From positions 101,696,515 to 101,760,514 of the forward strand of contig NC_073746.1 of NCBI RefSeq assembly GCF_029784135.1: DNA of 64,000 nucleotides. The letters run 5' to 3'. Source of the stretch: Toxorhynchites rutilus septentrionalis (lineage: Eukaryota; Arthropoda; Insecta; Diptera; Culicidae). Under the pieces are notes generated by a model. The model was not told where the DNA came from, ran no database searches, and saw only the letters and a list, made by a program, of their open reading frames with translations. The position numbers were made by a program, and so were the translations under genes. Below, piece by piece: positions 1 through 11,520 of the stretch; the stretch's first letter is position 1; the number at the start of each line of letters is the position of its first letter.

Positions 1-1399
1 TGAAAAACGTCGGAAACTCGAGCGAGTGCTCTGAAAGTTAAATTTTCGTTTTTCAATCTTCGGCAATGGATTTGTTTGTATTGGTGAAAGCATCGTTATT
101 TTTTCGACACTGATGCCAGACAACATCATCGAAACAGCTATAAAAACCACTCAATAAAATGTTATTCCTGAGTCATAGCGTTTCATGTCATGAAAATCAA
201 TAGAATAAAATTGTGTTGATATCAATACAATTATTATTTTTACGTTTAATGGGTCAATAATGTAAGTTTTAGCAACTTAAACATTGGGTAAGAAAATTAT
301 ATTGCAGAGCTCGGAACATTGCCACGGCTGCCTATGCTTTCAAAAACAGTAAACGGAAAAGTATTACATTCAATCAAAATGCCTCGGCCAACGAAGAGAA
401 GGCCAATACTATCAACGAAGGAAAATATTAAGGAATTATCAACATCGAGTTACTATGCGGAGGAACTTGTTAATACCAAAAGAACCCCAATTTTCATGTG
501 TTATAAATTTGCTTGTGTTACGCTCGCGTATAATCAGAATTTTACTTCATATGCAAATGCACCTTCTATATATATATATTTATATTTGCAATTGTTCATC
601 GGAACATATCGTTCATCCATTTTACTTTAGTATTGAATTGTTTTATTTTTTCAAATGTATTCAAAGACTCGTGTCAATGAAGCGCCACACAGTCTGATAA
701 GTGAAGTGATCTATTTACGTGTGCTTTGCTCTTCTCTCACAAACACTATTACCCCATTTTTACACGTGGGTTTACCTATACTACTACAATGGCTAGCTTC
801 CACCTTCACCTTAAAAAGTACAGGTGCTTTTTTTTGACCCCCACCTCATACCCCTACAAAGGTTTGAACAGGTCGATTTATCTTATAGATAGTATGTATG
901 TTTGCATAAAATTTAAGAGACCAGCATTATAAAGCAAAAACAAAAACGAACTGACTCTGTTGCAGGCATGAATTTCTATTAATCGAACATTATAAATTGG
1001 CGAAAACTGTAAAAAAAACAATGTTTCTACCCGTATTGACATAATCATAGTCTCAACTTCAGATCCAAAGCTTTCACAAGGCCGGTCAAGAAAATTTCCA
1101 ACCCGGGAAGATCCTTGACTGATTGGGAATTTAACCCAATATCTAAAAGTGTCAACTAAGAACATATTAGAGATCTGCCACTATTCAGAAATACTCGACA
1201 TAACCATCTTATGATAAGATAGTTTACGACAATTCTGAATGAGCTATCCCCATTCCAGTTTCCACTTCAGACCCCATATAAAATTTCATTGTGTATCAGT
1301 ATTCTACCAGTGTTCACTATTAACATAGTCCAGACCTACCAAACGCGCGCGAGGCTCAAACTTTCGTAGACAACGCTCGTTATTATTTTTTTACAATAT
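1..1399. other. AT-rich stretch, no gene recognised
   Basis: Only short low-complexity reading frames are present, with no recognisable domain, splice pattern or promoter. It contains a short TA run near 570-585. The right end (around 1420-1440, CATCATCATCATCAG) may be the simple-repeat tail of the LINE that starts here on the minus strand. Confidence 0.5.
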
Positions 1400-3190
1400 A
1401 CATTAACAACAAAGAGAAAAAAAAACATCATCATCATCAGTACGAACATGGTAGTTTTACCTGTAAATGAATTTTGTAAATATCAATCAATTATAAACAT
1501 ATATAAGTTATTAAGCAAAAATTTTATGGAAACCTGTTTACAAAACAGATTTTACGTGTGAAATACACATTTTCTTAAACTCTGCCATTGTTGCCGCACG
1601 TTTTATTTCTCTGGGCATCGAATTGAAAAAAAAATACCTTTATACAACAACGAATTCTGTGACCTACTAAACATAAAGTTTGGTGTTCTTGCATCATTCG
1701 CGTTTCTTGTATTATATCTATGAACATCACTTCCTCTTTCAATTCGATCACACAAATATCGAGGCAGCATACCGTTTAAAATTTTGAAGATGAACACCAT
1801 TGTCAAATAATAAATTCTTTGCTTCACAGATAGCCACTGTAGCGCGTCCAACATCAAACTAGAGGAAGTGTATCTATTACATCTTAAAATCAAACGCATT
1901 ACCTTATTTTCCAAACGCTGCAATCTCGTTAATTGTGTATTGTTTGCAAGGAATAGGATCGACGAGCAAAAATCTATATGCGGTGAAATCAAAGATTTGT
2001 ATAAATTAATTTTACTGCTTACTGTCAGCTCTTTCTTCAAACGACACAAAACGCCGTACTTCTTGGCAATCTTCTTGATGACATTGTTAATGTGAGACTT
2101 AAAAGTTAAATTGTCATCAATGATAACTCCTAAGTATTTTATATCTTTCACGCGTTCTAATGTCTCACCGTCTATTTCGAAATTAACGTCAATACTGGAG
2201 TTTGCTGCAGAAATGAGCATGTATTTTGTTTTGCCAACATTTAACTTTAATTGCTTAAATTTGAGCCATTTAGCCAGAGAATGCAAATCTTCGTCTATGT
2301 GCTCCGCGGTTTCTTTTATCTCCTTAGCTGCGATGAAGAGGACAGTATCATCCGCGAACAAATTAATGTCGCAATATCGTTAAACCCGTCGCATATCATT
2401 TATATATAAAATGAACAAAATGGGCCCTAAAACACTTCCCTGTGGCACCCCGAGTGAGTTACCAATGGGATCGGAAACAGAATCGTTGAAACGAGTATTT
2501 TGAGTTCTGTCGCACAAATAGCTTTCAAACCATTTGTACGCCATTCCTACAATTCCAATGCGCTTCAATGTTTGTAACAACAAGGGCCTAGAAATTGTTT
2601 CAAAAGCGCGTTTAAGATCCAGAAATACCGCAAATATAGTCTCTTTCGCCTCGATGTTCTCTTTCCATTTTGCTAACACCAGGTTCAGTGCGGTTTCACA
2701 AGAGTGTCCCTCTCGATATCCCGACTGTTCTGGTATAAGCAAATTGTTGTTATCTATAAAATGAATCAGCTGACCTTTCACAACAAGTTCTAACAGTTTT
2801 ACTAATATGTGCAACATGTTAATAGGGCGGTACTCTTCGGCTTTATCCGTCCCATTAACTTTGGGGATTGGAATCACAAGGGATTCCTTCCAAACCTTTG
2901 GCACGTGCCCAGTTCGTAGAGATTCATTTATTAGGTCGAGCAGATCGTGTCCAATGACATGAAAACAATCTTGAATCACTTTTGCGTTGACATTATCAGT
3001 ACCAGCCGATTTTTTCAATGACAAACAAATACCTTTCAAATCCGCAAAAGTGATAGGTGAAAAACAATCTAGTCTGCAATTGATAATAGTCGGCTGTATT
3101 ATTTCGATAGGTTCACTCACCAACTCAAGGTGCTGCGTCAAATGTTTTTGCTATAAACATAGCTCTGCCATGAAAAAATTTGAAAGCCCC
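1400..3190 (-). mobile_element. CR1/Jockey-like non-LTR retrotransposon, 5'-truncated, RT nearly intact
   Basis: Two collinear reading frames in the same frame, 3141-2380 and 2361-1603, read as one reverse transcriptase. Visible RT blocks in order: YRPINMLHILVKLLE, EQSGYREGHSCETALN, FAVFLDLKRAFETIS, LGVPQGSVLGPILFILYIND and FADDTVLF, the last holding the catalytic aspartates. The two parts are separated by a single in-frame TAA (2380-2382 on the minus strand) just upstream of the FADD box; a related copy at 49.5 kb has a leucine codon (TTA) there, so one base change explains the break. A homopolymer frameshift near 1620-1630 then breaks the C-terminal domain after the YNTRNANDART motif. The N-terminal APE endonuclease and any ORF1 are missing, as expected for 5' truncation during target-primed reverse transcription. 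Clade assignment (CR1/Jockey superfamily) rests on motif style only. Confidence 0.88.
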
Positions 3191-5620
3191 TGATTTAGAA
3201 TATCACACCACTTTAATTGTTGGTTGAATAAATCAATGCACATTCATGATAAATTTAATTTTTTTTTTTTTAGATGCCATATACAATAATTTTTAATTAT
3301 TCTAATTCCACAAGGTTTGTGCACGACGCCTTATAGGTTATTCAGGGAAAATAACCTCCCCCCCTCTCCCCCATTCTTGTCGCCCTTGATAATCTTTCAT
3401 GTGGCCATCTCATCCCTAGTGGTGGCCAACCTTACCAGGCATGATTTCAGTAGCACTATTTTCATACCTTTTTTGATTTATCATATAACATCATGTTTTA
3501 TTACGTAGTAACTTAACATAGTAAACTTTCTGAAAATCAACGTTGTTGCGGAAAACGTCTGGAGAGCAACGAACAGTCATCGGGTGCGGATGTGTTTATT
3601 TTTGCTCCGCGTTTGCTTTTTTTCATCGTTTAGCGTGCTTAAGCGCGTTTCGGCTCAATTCGCTACTGGGATTAATCTGTTGGTGAAACTTATCGGTTGG
3701 CCTGAGTGAAGTTCGGAAAATGTGAAATAATGTTTTTAGTTCTACTGCCAAGAGAAAAAAAAGTTTTCGGGTTTATGCAATCGGGTATTATGCAATCAAA
3801 TATATTCGTGAAAATTTTTCGTTTTCATGTTTCGCTCGTTTCTCGCGTCGTTATTTCCTCTTTAGTGTACTATGTTTATGTTTGAGTGATAGCCAGAATC
3901 TCAGCTTAATTTCTTTATACCAGATGCGATCGAGGCAGGAATCGCATTAGTTCTACTAGCAGGACGATTACCCAACCATGTCGAGGAATATCAATACCGC
4001 AGCTAAGTTCTTTTTGAGTGTAGTTTGCTTTCTTTAATAGTATTCATGATTCGCAATTCGTAATTTCGAATACCGATCCGAAAGCTCTCCGAAATCCATT
4101 TCACAAAAAGACCCTCTCAGTGTTGTGAGAGAGAGAGAAGGGATGGTGGATGCGGCTGTTGTGCGAGAGTGTGGCCGTACGAGTCGTGTGGAGTCATGGG
4201 ATTGCAGCCGTGGGAATTGTATTGGTGTGGGTGCCTTGTTTTCCCTCGCTTTGATTCTTCGGGCGGGTAGAGTGGTTTGTTTCTTTTTGTGAGTTGTGCA
4301 ACCATGTTTTCGTGAGAGCTCGGATCCACTGTCTTCATCGCCTTGAGAGCGGTTACATTGGCAGGCTATTTTGTTTACTTGATGAGGCCGATTTCGGGTG
4401 GGGCGATGGCAACTAGCGGTCGCATCAGTGCAGTTGTGTGTAGCTGTTTACTTCTCGTGATTGCATACGATTTGTGCGGCCACATTTTCGCACAGCGATG
4501 CATCAAATCTAATCTAAATGGAACCAGTTTGGAACTAATATGAACTTAGTACCTTTAGTCTATGAAGCGTACCCGTGATATAAAATTGAATATATCGCAG
4601 GGTCCATTGGTTTAGAGAAGTTCTCTCGGTTACCTTCTCAGGTTTCCGACATGTAACAGTCCGTCATCGCGACAGGATTAGCGATTGAAAAAAGAACATG
4701 TATTTATGAATATATAATCGGTCCAATCAATTTAACAGGTTTTCCTTCTCAGGATACCTAGAGACAATCTCTAACGTGTGTAAAATATAAAATATTCGAA
4801 AATTTGTTCCGACGAGTGGACAATAGTTCGCGTTAAAATGATCACATCACTTACCGCAGTGAATCCTGATTTTTCTTAACCATTCCCACTAACAACCATC
4901 CCTTCCATGATAAATGCTAGGGAACCACGCTATAGAGGCGACCCTTCTGGCCTTCGGGCGGCGAATATCATACTAACATTCCTTCCCTTCCCCTGGTGAC
5001 TGTAAGGACGTGGCCGGCGTCGTTATTGACCATTTAAAGCTCGAATCACCGAAAATTGCACAACGAGAATGATTTGCTAATCCCAAGCGTCATTCTGTTT
5101 GTTCTTTGTGCAATTTGGTTGGTTCAGGTCAATCACGGAGAGCAACTACGAATTGTACAGTCTACCCAAGCTCAAGCTCAAGCTCAACGTGGTTGCGGAA
5201 AACATCTTAAAGATCGATGTTGACATAATGAATGCTTCAATTATGTATACATTGTGTTTGATTGTACTTTATATTTAGGGTGACCATCTTACCCCCGCCG
5301 CCGTATAACAAACGTAGTGAATTGGAGAATGTTGAAACCTTACTGAAACAGATCTTCCAAATATTGGACAACAATGAATATTGTTTCAAATTTATTTGTG
5401 TACTTAATTAATTTTTGTTTTAGTAACGTAGAAAAGTTTAAGAGTAAAGAAGCATACAAAATAAAAATAGATAACAATTGTCGCCGGTTATTTAGCTAGT
5501 CATAAGCTTAGCTTATTATTGAATCTGAATCAACTATTGTATCCACGTTTTTTATCGCCGGGGAACGCCAAATGACTATGCGTGTAATTTTCAATTGGTA
5601 CACCCAAACTAGCGTTGGCA
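3191..5620. other. No gene recognised; mixed AT-rich and GC-richer sequence
   Basis: No open frame with a recognisable domain. A GC-richer block (about 4090-4540) contains a GAGAGAG run and an antisense 73-codon frame rich in His/Pro/Ser that resembles no family I know. A second GC-rich block (about 4900-5060) looks like part of a dispersed repeat or a decayed 5' UTR but could not be assigned. Confidence 0.4.
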
Positions 5621-5784
5621 GAAAACATGTTTTCTTTGGCAGAAATGATGCCATTTAGTGTGCTGGAGAGTCAAATGCGCAAATGATGAGCTGTTTTGAA
5701 GGCTTTGAAATGGTTTGTATGTATGCGTGCAGACATCTCTTTCTATTTTATTTTCTCATTTCATTTGGAATTGTGCCAAAAAAA

Positions 5785-5870
5785 AGTCCATATAACGTCA
5801 ATGCGGATCGAACCAAGACCGGCTGGAATGCAAAACTATTTTACACGACCACGCTATCCACATGGCTAAT
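5785..5870 (-). mobile_element. tRNA-derived SINE, copy 1
   Basis: On the minus strand an A-box-like TAGCGTGGTCG (complement of 5846-5856) is followed about 31 nt later by a B-box-like GGTTCGATCCGC (complement of 5803-5814), then a T-run. This is the order and spacing of an internal RNA polymerase III promoter in a tRNA-derived SINE. It is not a functional tRNA: no acceptor stem pairing or anticodon arm could be drawn. The SINE family could not be named. Confidence 0.6.
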
Positions 5871-6104
5871 GATGCTTCAGCAGTTGTCCAGCAAATACGT
5901 GATAATATTGCACCTGATTATGAAATGAAGTTGGGAAGTGTTTTCTAAGAGTAAATAAGGAGCGCATGAAGGAGAACAATATATATCTCGGTCTGGGCCG
6001 TGTATGTGGCAAAAAAAACGTGAAATGATGCCATTTCGTGTGCTGCAGAGTCAAATGCGCATATAATGAGCCGTTTGTTTTCTTTTCTCATTTCATTTGA
6101 GATT

Positions 6105-6210
6105 GTGCCAAAAAAAAGTCCATGCGATGTCAATGGGGATCGAACCAAGGCCGGCTGGAATGCAAAGCTATTTCACACGACCACGCTATCCATATAGCTG
6201 CCAGCGCTGT
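6105..6210 (-). mobile_element. tRNA-derived SINE, copy 2
   Basis: Same tRNA-like unit as at 5.8 kb. The A box TAGCGTGGTCG is the complement of 6178-6188 and the B box GGTTCGATCCCC the complement of 6135-6146. This copy has the better B-box match. A run of T follows in the SINE sense (complement of the A-run at 6111-6118), then a shared AT-rich 3' region. Confidence 0.62.
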
Positions 6211-6729
6211 TATATTAAAGCGTGATAATATTACACCTCATCATAAAATGAAGTTAGAAAGTGTATTCTAAGAGGATAAAGAAGAACATATATCTATCTC
6301 TGTCTGGGCCGTGTATTTGGCAAACTATACGAAAAGCATATTCATATTCTTTCTTTTAAATGTGTATCCTGTTTCGCTCGCTCATATTGGCTCTAACATA
6401 TATATTATACCAATTGTATTGGGAAGTAGAACATTTTCCGTTATTTTTCAGCTCATTTAATGTAATAAATCGGGATGCCATAACTTGTGCTCAAAATTAA
6501 CTTTGGGTGTACTATCACAGCAATGTATTCGAGCAATACTGAATCATTTATACTCCACATTAACTTTACCAGGCTACAAGCATCGTCAGAGTCGTCGTAC
6601 AGGGCCATGATAACCCTCAATTGAGGGGCCTTAATATGACAATCAAACTGTGGTTCCAACAATACGGTGCAACACTTTCGCATAATAGACCCCGTGAATT
6701 GGTCTACAAAATCATGCTTGTTAACACCG

Positions 6730-7010
6730 TAGGGCTATTTCAATGAAGAACAACGTTCAACGGGGAGATATAGGATGTAAAATAAAAATCCATAAGATTT
6801 CGAAACGCTCATAACTAAACTATTTCTTGATAGACCTCAGAAATGACCTTTGCATTAATCGATTGAAAATATTCACACGCATCTTTCACAATAGAGAAAA
6901 TTAAAATTTTGATGAAACAAACAGTTGGAACAAGTGAACCATTATACAAACAACGTTCCGATTGGTCCAATCTTAGCTTCCCGAATTGAACCGACTAAAA
7001 CAAACACCTA
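6730..7010 (+). repeat. Palindrome repeat family B, diverged copy
   Basis: Shares, in order, a GGGGAGATATAGG-like start, the phrase CGAAACGCTCATAACT, the phrase GCATTAATCGATTGAAAATAT and a CCAAT-type GATTGGTCCAAT box with copies at 19.9, 31.2, 44.5, 48.4 and 52.6 kb. No coding potential. Strongly diverged, so old. Confidence 0.55.
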
Positions 7011-7099
7011 TTTTAGCGACCGAGCAGAATTCGAAATCCAATTAATAGACCAAACTTCCAAGCCATGTTAAAAAAACTACATAAAAAAAAAGATTTCTT
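7011..7099. other. Spacer
   Basis: Short AT-rich spacer between the family B copy and a decayed LINE. Nothing recognised. Confidence 0.4.
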
Positions 7100-7860
7100 G
7101 AAACTGTATAACGAGGAGTGGACCAGTGCGAATATTCCCAAGAAGGTTATGTAGTTTCAATTGTAGAGGACCAAAATTTTCGGAATAAAAAATTTCGACC
7201 CATAACTCTTTTGAGTTGCGTTGGAAATAAACTAGAAAGAATTATCCAATGACACTTGAAGGTCTTCTTAAGTTCTAATTACTGCTCAAACTCAGACAAT
7301 TCGCTTTTCGTAGGAAAGTTCATAAATGATCACCTCGAAGAATTTCAGCCTATTTTACATGACCTTATCGAGAAAAATTACCACGTAAGGCTTTTGATTG
7401 AGCAAGGAGGAATCCAGGTTAGAAGGTCCTCGCCGCCGATTCTTTTTAGACTGGAAGATTCGCGGTCGACTGGGTTTCTACATTAAATTCTTTGCTGAAA
7501 GTAGGGTAATCATTCCTGAAAATGTAAAAAATCTTGTTTACATAGATGATTTCGTTCTAATTTCAGTTGGCGTTACTGGAAAACGCAACAAGGAAAAGAC
7601 CGTACTGAACTGGGCTGGATATGTCCGAAAAATAAAATTTAGAAAAAATTAGAAGATTCGGTTCTACAAATCAACCAAACCGGAAGTTTGGGACAGTTTG
7701 AACTTTAAAGATATCTGAAGTCACTTTTGATAAGAGACTCAGTTTCATACATCATGCTAAGTCGGTCGATGAGGCTACCCGAGGTAAAATTAATTTACTA
7801 AAGGCAATTGCTGGTACCCTGAAATGGACATAGGGAAACATTATAGCGGATAGTTAGCGC
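7100..7860 (+). mobile_element. Heavily decayed I/Jockey-type LINE reverse transcriptase
   Basis: RT landmarks survive in several frames separated by stops and frameshifts: FRPITLLSCVGNKLERIIQ near 7190-7250, a low-quality IRGRLGFYIKFF block near 7458-7490, YIDDFVLIS (YXDD-type catalytic box) near 7540-7562 and LGVTFDKRLSFIHH near 7720-7755, followed by KINLLKAIAGT near 7785-7815. The order matches RT motifs 2 to 7 plus the thumb region of the I/Jockey group. No ORF1 or endonuclease part was seen. Not capable of coding for a working enzyme. Confidence 0.7.
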
Positions 7861-7959
7861 TTGAGTTGTTCCAGAAATCATCTAACGTATGTATTCAAAA
7901 AATGGAGTAGTTTCGGATGACAATGAAAACAAATCTTATTCACCGAGGTAAATTTTTCT

Positions 7960-8270
7960 CAAATCCTACGTTTATTATGCCTTCTACAAAAATACTGCGA
8001 TACGGTAGTTGAGCGGAACCTTAGCCATGGCCGTTGGAAAGATGGATGTCGGTATGTTCTTCAGCTCATTCGTGTTCTTGGCAATCAACTGCTTCTCCGT
8101 TTTGGCCACGAAATCATTGGGGTAGATCCTCCGTTTGAAGTTCGTCCACAAATTTTCTATCAGTCACTACTGGAGGATGTCTTTGGTGGTCTTCGGTATA
8201 AAGTTTTATTTTTCAGGTGGTCCATCTTCTCCAGCGATCTCTTGTCATACTGTGGTGTAAGTTTAAAGTT
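7960..8270 (-). mobile_element. C-terminal fragment of a Tc1/mariner-superfamily transposase
   Basis: The minus strand reads IENLWTNFKRRIYPNDFVAK, then a region ending KVPLNYRIAVFL and a stop. The ENLW motif carries the third catalytic residue context (acidic residue before NxW) of Tc1-type DDE transposases. Everything upstream of this block is absent or scrambled. A second minus-strand piece at 10.8-11.0 kb may belong to the same element, separated by mariner and repeat insertions (inference). Confidence 0.6.
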
Positions 8271-9030
8271 TTGAAAACGAGAGAATTACATTTAGAGTAA
8301 GGCTGACCAAACGTCCAGTTTTCATCGGGACAATACCGTTTTTTCAGTCATTTTTGATTGTTTCGTCTTTTTACCATTCTGTACCGCATTTATCATTACT
8401 GTCAATATTTATATTTCGAATGAACTGATTGGAATTTGGATTTTAGGATTGTTTGCAGGGAAAGAGTTTGTCTGTCAATTGTGTATTAATATAGAATAAT
8501 TGAAGTGTTTTTGCAACTTCGTCGGTGAACATTATGCTAAACTACTACGCACTATTATCTTCTCTTGGACTTTCCATCGAGATGATTTTATGTGTTTTTG
8601 AACGATTACCTTCCTATTTTCATTCACAATAAGAATGTCTTGTTGTACTACGCGATTAATTTGGAAACCCGGGTCTCAATCTACAGTTACTTTTCACCAC
8701 AGATCCTAGTGTCCTTTCAAACATCACTTGGCCTTGTTCAGACAACGTTGCTGAAATTGCTGTGAATTTTGATTATTTTATTAGTCTAGCTGTCTAGTTG
8801 ATTCAGGTGGAATACAGGAGGCGAAATTTCTTAAAACTATTTAAAAGTAGCATTAGTAAATATCTATCTAAATATATATCTGTTCAGATAGATGAAAACA
8901 TTTTGTTTGATTAGCGGACAATGATTAAAGGAATTATAATTGATGAGATAAAAAGGTGGAACAAAGAACCGTGTCAGTTGTAATATTGTTCACAAGTCAT
9001 TGAGTTTTGTACAACTACTTCAATTTTTAC
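8271..9030. other. No gene recognised
   Basis: AT-rich sequence with no long open frame. A short segment (8300-8390) with GACCAAACGTCCAG followed by CGGGACAAT resembles a dispersed repeat also hinted at near 5280, but the match is too short to define a family. Confidence 0.4.
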
Positions 9031-9040
9031 TGCGTTGAAA

Positions 9041-9530
9041 ATGTCGAGTTTCGTTACAAATAAGCACCACTTGCGGGAAGTTTTGATTTTTTGTGTGCTT
9101 TGGAATAAAAGTGCAAATGAGGTGACTCGGACAGATTTTGTAGGGAATGGTTTGGACGATTTAAGAGTGCCGATTTTGGAGTTAATGTCAAAGATTGTCC
9201 GGATCCGTTGATCCGTTTAAATCGAGATATTGCATAAAAACGTCCAGATAATGCGACCGAACGCGAGTCGATAACATTCCATCATTACAACTGCCGGATT
9301 CATGTTGCTGTTCATGTTAAAAAATATTTGGAAAATAGTGGGTGGGAAATTCTGGTTCACCCGCTTTATATCTCAGACTTTGCTCCTTCCGATTACCATT
9401 TATTTCAATGGATGTAGAACGCATTGAGTAGAATATGTTTTACCCCTTCATAAGGCCGTGGAAACTAGGCAACGAATCGACTACAACTTCAGAGCCTTAC
9501 ATGAGGAATAACACATATAAAAAAATTTAA
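9041..9530 (+). mobile_element. Internally deleted mariner transposase
   Basis: The frame starting at ATG 9041 reads MSSFVTNKHHLREVLIF, the typical start of mariner transposases. A frameshifted stretch near 9150-9195 reads EWFGRFKSADFGVNVKD, the second helix-turn-helix region. After a deletion that removes the first catalytic Asp region, 9250-9420 reads RIHVAVHVKKYLENSGWEIL and then HPLYISDFAPSDYHLFQWM, which contains the third catalytic Asp context (APSDYHLF). A TAG follows directly. The order and sequence identify the mariner (DD34D) family; the copy is dead. Confidence 0.82.
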
Positions 9531-9553
9531 CTATTGAAACAGTTGAAAAAATT

Positions 9554-10640
9554 GGTGGCAATATTTGCCACTGTCCGTTAACCCCAAAAACACTGGCTTG
9601 TAAATTCACTTTATTGCGCCTTTGGTTATTGCGGGAATCAAAACAGTATTTCTAGTGCAGCGATACCGATTACTTCAGCGATTTACAATATTTCTAGTGC
9701 AGCGAAAAAACCTGTTTTATGTATAGAGTTTTAGAGAAAAAATAAAAATTTCAATTTTTCATCAAATACATTTTTTTTTAAGCTGCATGATCTTACACAG
9801 CAGATCCTAAATAGTACGTTTACGGTGAAAAACTTCTCAACTTGTTGCATTTTCAACGACATTGAACAGAATTTTCTGCCGGTTCTCTAAAATCGTGGTT
9901 TTGACTACCAAACTATTATCGTACATTTTCAGCAGCCCAAAAAAATGGAGTATTGCCAGATACCTTTAGAAGGTTCTGGCTAAGTAAAATATTGAAATAA
10001 TATTCCAAGTGCAGCGAAAAGAATATTTTTTGTTGGTGGCAATATAGTTGCCAGCACCCGTTAAAGGATTAATTCTAGAAACAATTTCTTGTAAATTCAC
10101 TTTATTGTGCCTTTTTTATGCTGGCTGGCTGGTCTTGAATTAAAGAGACTTTAAACTCTGAGAGTTCATTCGTCTCTAATTTATGCAAAAATCAAAACAA
10201 TATTACTAGTGCAGCGATACCGATTATTTCAGCGATTTACAATTATTTTTAAGCAGAGAAAAAAAACAGTTTTTTATATAGAGTTTAACGGGAAAAAAGA
10301 TGTTTCATCAAATAAACCATTTATTTTATTTTGAAAGTGTATGATCTCACACAATAGATCTCAAATAGTACGCTTAGAGTGAAACCTTTAAACTTGTTAC
10401 TTGTTACATTGTTACAACGAATTTAAAAAGAATTTTCTGCCGAGACTTTCAAATCGTGGTTTTGTTACATTAAAATGACTCCCAAATTAATATCGTACAT
10501 TTTTGGGAGCCCAAAAAAATTTAAGTATTGCCAGATACCTTTAGAAGGTTTTGGCTAAGTAAAATATTGGAATAATATTCCAAATGCAATATATTTTTTG
10601 TTGGTGTCAATATAATTGCCACTACCCGTAAAAGGGTTAA
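9554..10640 (+). repeat. Two-and-a-bit direct repeat units of about 0.5 kb
   Basis: Unit 1 (9554-10034) and unit 2 (10035-10602) both start GGTGGCAATAT and share the phrases GTAAATTCACTTTATTG, GCAGCGATACCGATTA, CAGATACCTTTAGAAGGTT and ATTCCAAGTGCAG-like text; a third partial unit starts at 10603. Unit 2 is longer because it carries a hairpin mini-element at about 10120-10191. No coding potential. Probably a DNA-transposon remnant or satellite-like duplication next to the mariner copy. Confidence 0.7.
10142..10180 (-). repeat. Hairpin mini-element (about 48 nt family), variant copy
   Basis: Stem AGAGAC (10144-10149) and GTCTCT (10172-10177) enclose a TTTAAACT...GTTCATTC loop, matching the copies at 11.3-11.5, 15.06 and 29.46 kb. 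In those copies the stem is AGAGGC/GCCTCT, so this copy carries a paired G-to-A and C-to-T change. It interrupts repeat unit 2, whose uninterrupted counterpart is unit 1. Confidence 0.65.
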
Positions 10641-10649
10641 TCTAAATCA

Positions 10650-10815
10650 GCCTACCAAAAATTGGTTGGATTCGTTTTTGGCCTCAAAAGAATAATGCTT
10701 CCTTCGCGGCGGTATCCGATGGGAAAAAGAAGTAGTTAGCCAATACATTGAATAATGTTTTAAACCTTTTTAAGGCCGTGGAAACTAGGCAACGGATCAA
10801 CTCCAACTTCAGAGA
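10650..10815 (+). mobile_element. Second mariner fragment, C-terminal end
   Basis: 10651-10740 reads PTKNWLDSFLASKE, a stop, then CFLRGGIRWEKEVVSQYIE, matching the mariner C-terminus (tryptophan-rich W-DS-ASK region and WEK). It is followed by TTTAAGGCCGTGGAAACTAGGCAACG, which is also present downstream of the first mariner copy at about 9450. The fragment is therefore from the same subfamily as 9041-9530. Confidence 0.68.
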
Positions 10816-11170
10816 ACATACCAGGTCCGGCCAAAAAACCACATCTTCCTTCACGTGAAGCAATAGCTTCCGGCAGGCACTTTACGGTCGCGCAGCACGC
10901 AGAACATTATAGATACCGGATAGGCCATACCCGATGGACACAGAGTGGACTCACGATGTCAAACTTCTTAGTTCCGTCGGGAGCTGGCAATACGAACAAA
11001 GGGTTGAACGAAGTTTCTTCACTGTTTTCGCCATGGCTGTTTTTATTTAATTTTACATGCGACAACACTACTGATTAAAAAGTCATGAAACTCTTCAAAC
11101 GTAGGTGACTATCGATGCTGCCAATGTACCACGATTATTAGCGAGCAGGTGATCCGAGGTTTGTCTGACA
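10816..11170 (-). mobile_element. Unresolved transposase-like fragment, then repeat sequence
   Basis: On the minus strand a WFFGRTW / VVFWPDLV-type stretch (about 10845-10825) resembles the FWPDL motif around the second catalytic Asp of Tc1-like transposases, but frames are broken and the surroundings do not align well by eye. 11040-11170 resembles 32450-32590 (a TTACATGCGAC to GTGACTAT phrase), so it is part of repeat family C. Confidence 0.35.
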
Positions 11171-11294
11171 TGTACACGTTTCTGAAAACTCTTATATACA
11201 AGAAGAGTTCTGGGCGTTTTTGGTTCCATGTCATCAAAAGTTCTCATAAAAGCTATTTTTCATCAGTTTTCCATCGATAGAATACATAATTCTT

Positions 11295-11520
11295 TCTTTC
11301 TTTCTTTGTTTTTAAGAGGCTTTAAACTTTGCAGTTCATTCGCCTCTAAAATACATAATCTAGAACACAATCAAACCAAAACATGAATGATTAGCATTTT
11401 TAGAGGCCAATGAACTGCAAAGTTTAAAGCCTCTTAAAAACAAAGAAATGAAATGAAATTAGCATTTTTTAGAGGCGAATGAACTGCAAAGTTTAAAGCC
11501 TCTTAAAAACAAAGAAATTC
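11295..11520. repeat. Cluster of three hairpin mini-elements
   Basis: Three copies of the same short element. One reads right to left (stem 11315-11320 with 11342-11347, preceded by a CTTT repeat). Two read left to right (stems 11402-11407/11429-11434 and 11471-11476/11498-11503), each followed by AAAAACAAAGAAAT. Stem AGAGGC/GCCTCT, loop containing GAATGAACTGCAAAGTTTAAA. The first two copies face each other and could form a larger hairpin. Confidence 0.78.

Larger units (their letters stand above)
5625..6330. repeat. Direct duplication of about 0.35 kb carrying a tRNA-like SINE
   Basis: The block starting near 5647 (GATGCCATTTAGTGTGCTG) recurs near 6027 (GATGCCATTTCGTGTGCTG). Both copies continue through the same tRNA-like segment and end with a shared tail containing GTCTGGGCCGTGTAT (about 5990 and 6300). 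The second copy lacks roughly 55 nt present in the first (about 5697-5750). The two copies have diverged at many positions, so the duplication is old. Confidence 0.75.

Noticed and set aside
319..932. Overlapping short frames near the window start
   Set aside because: Low-complexity, AT-driven, mutually overlapping in different frames, no signals.
4117..4543. Possible small genes in the GC-richer block
   Set aside because: Frames of 66-73 codons with biased composition, no splice or promoter support and no family resemblance.
5785..6210. Functional tRNA genes at the A/B-box segments (also 40.5-40.7 kb)
   Set aside because: No acceptor stem or complete cloverleaf can be drawn; repeated, diverged copies indicate SINEs.
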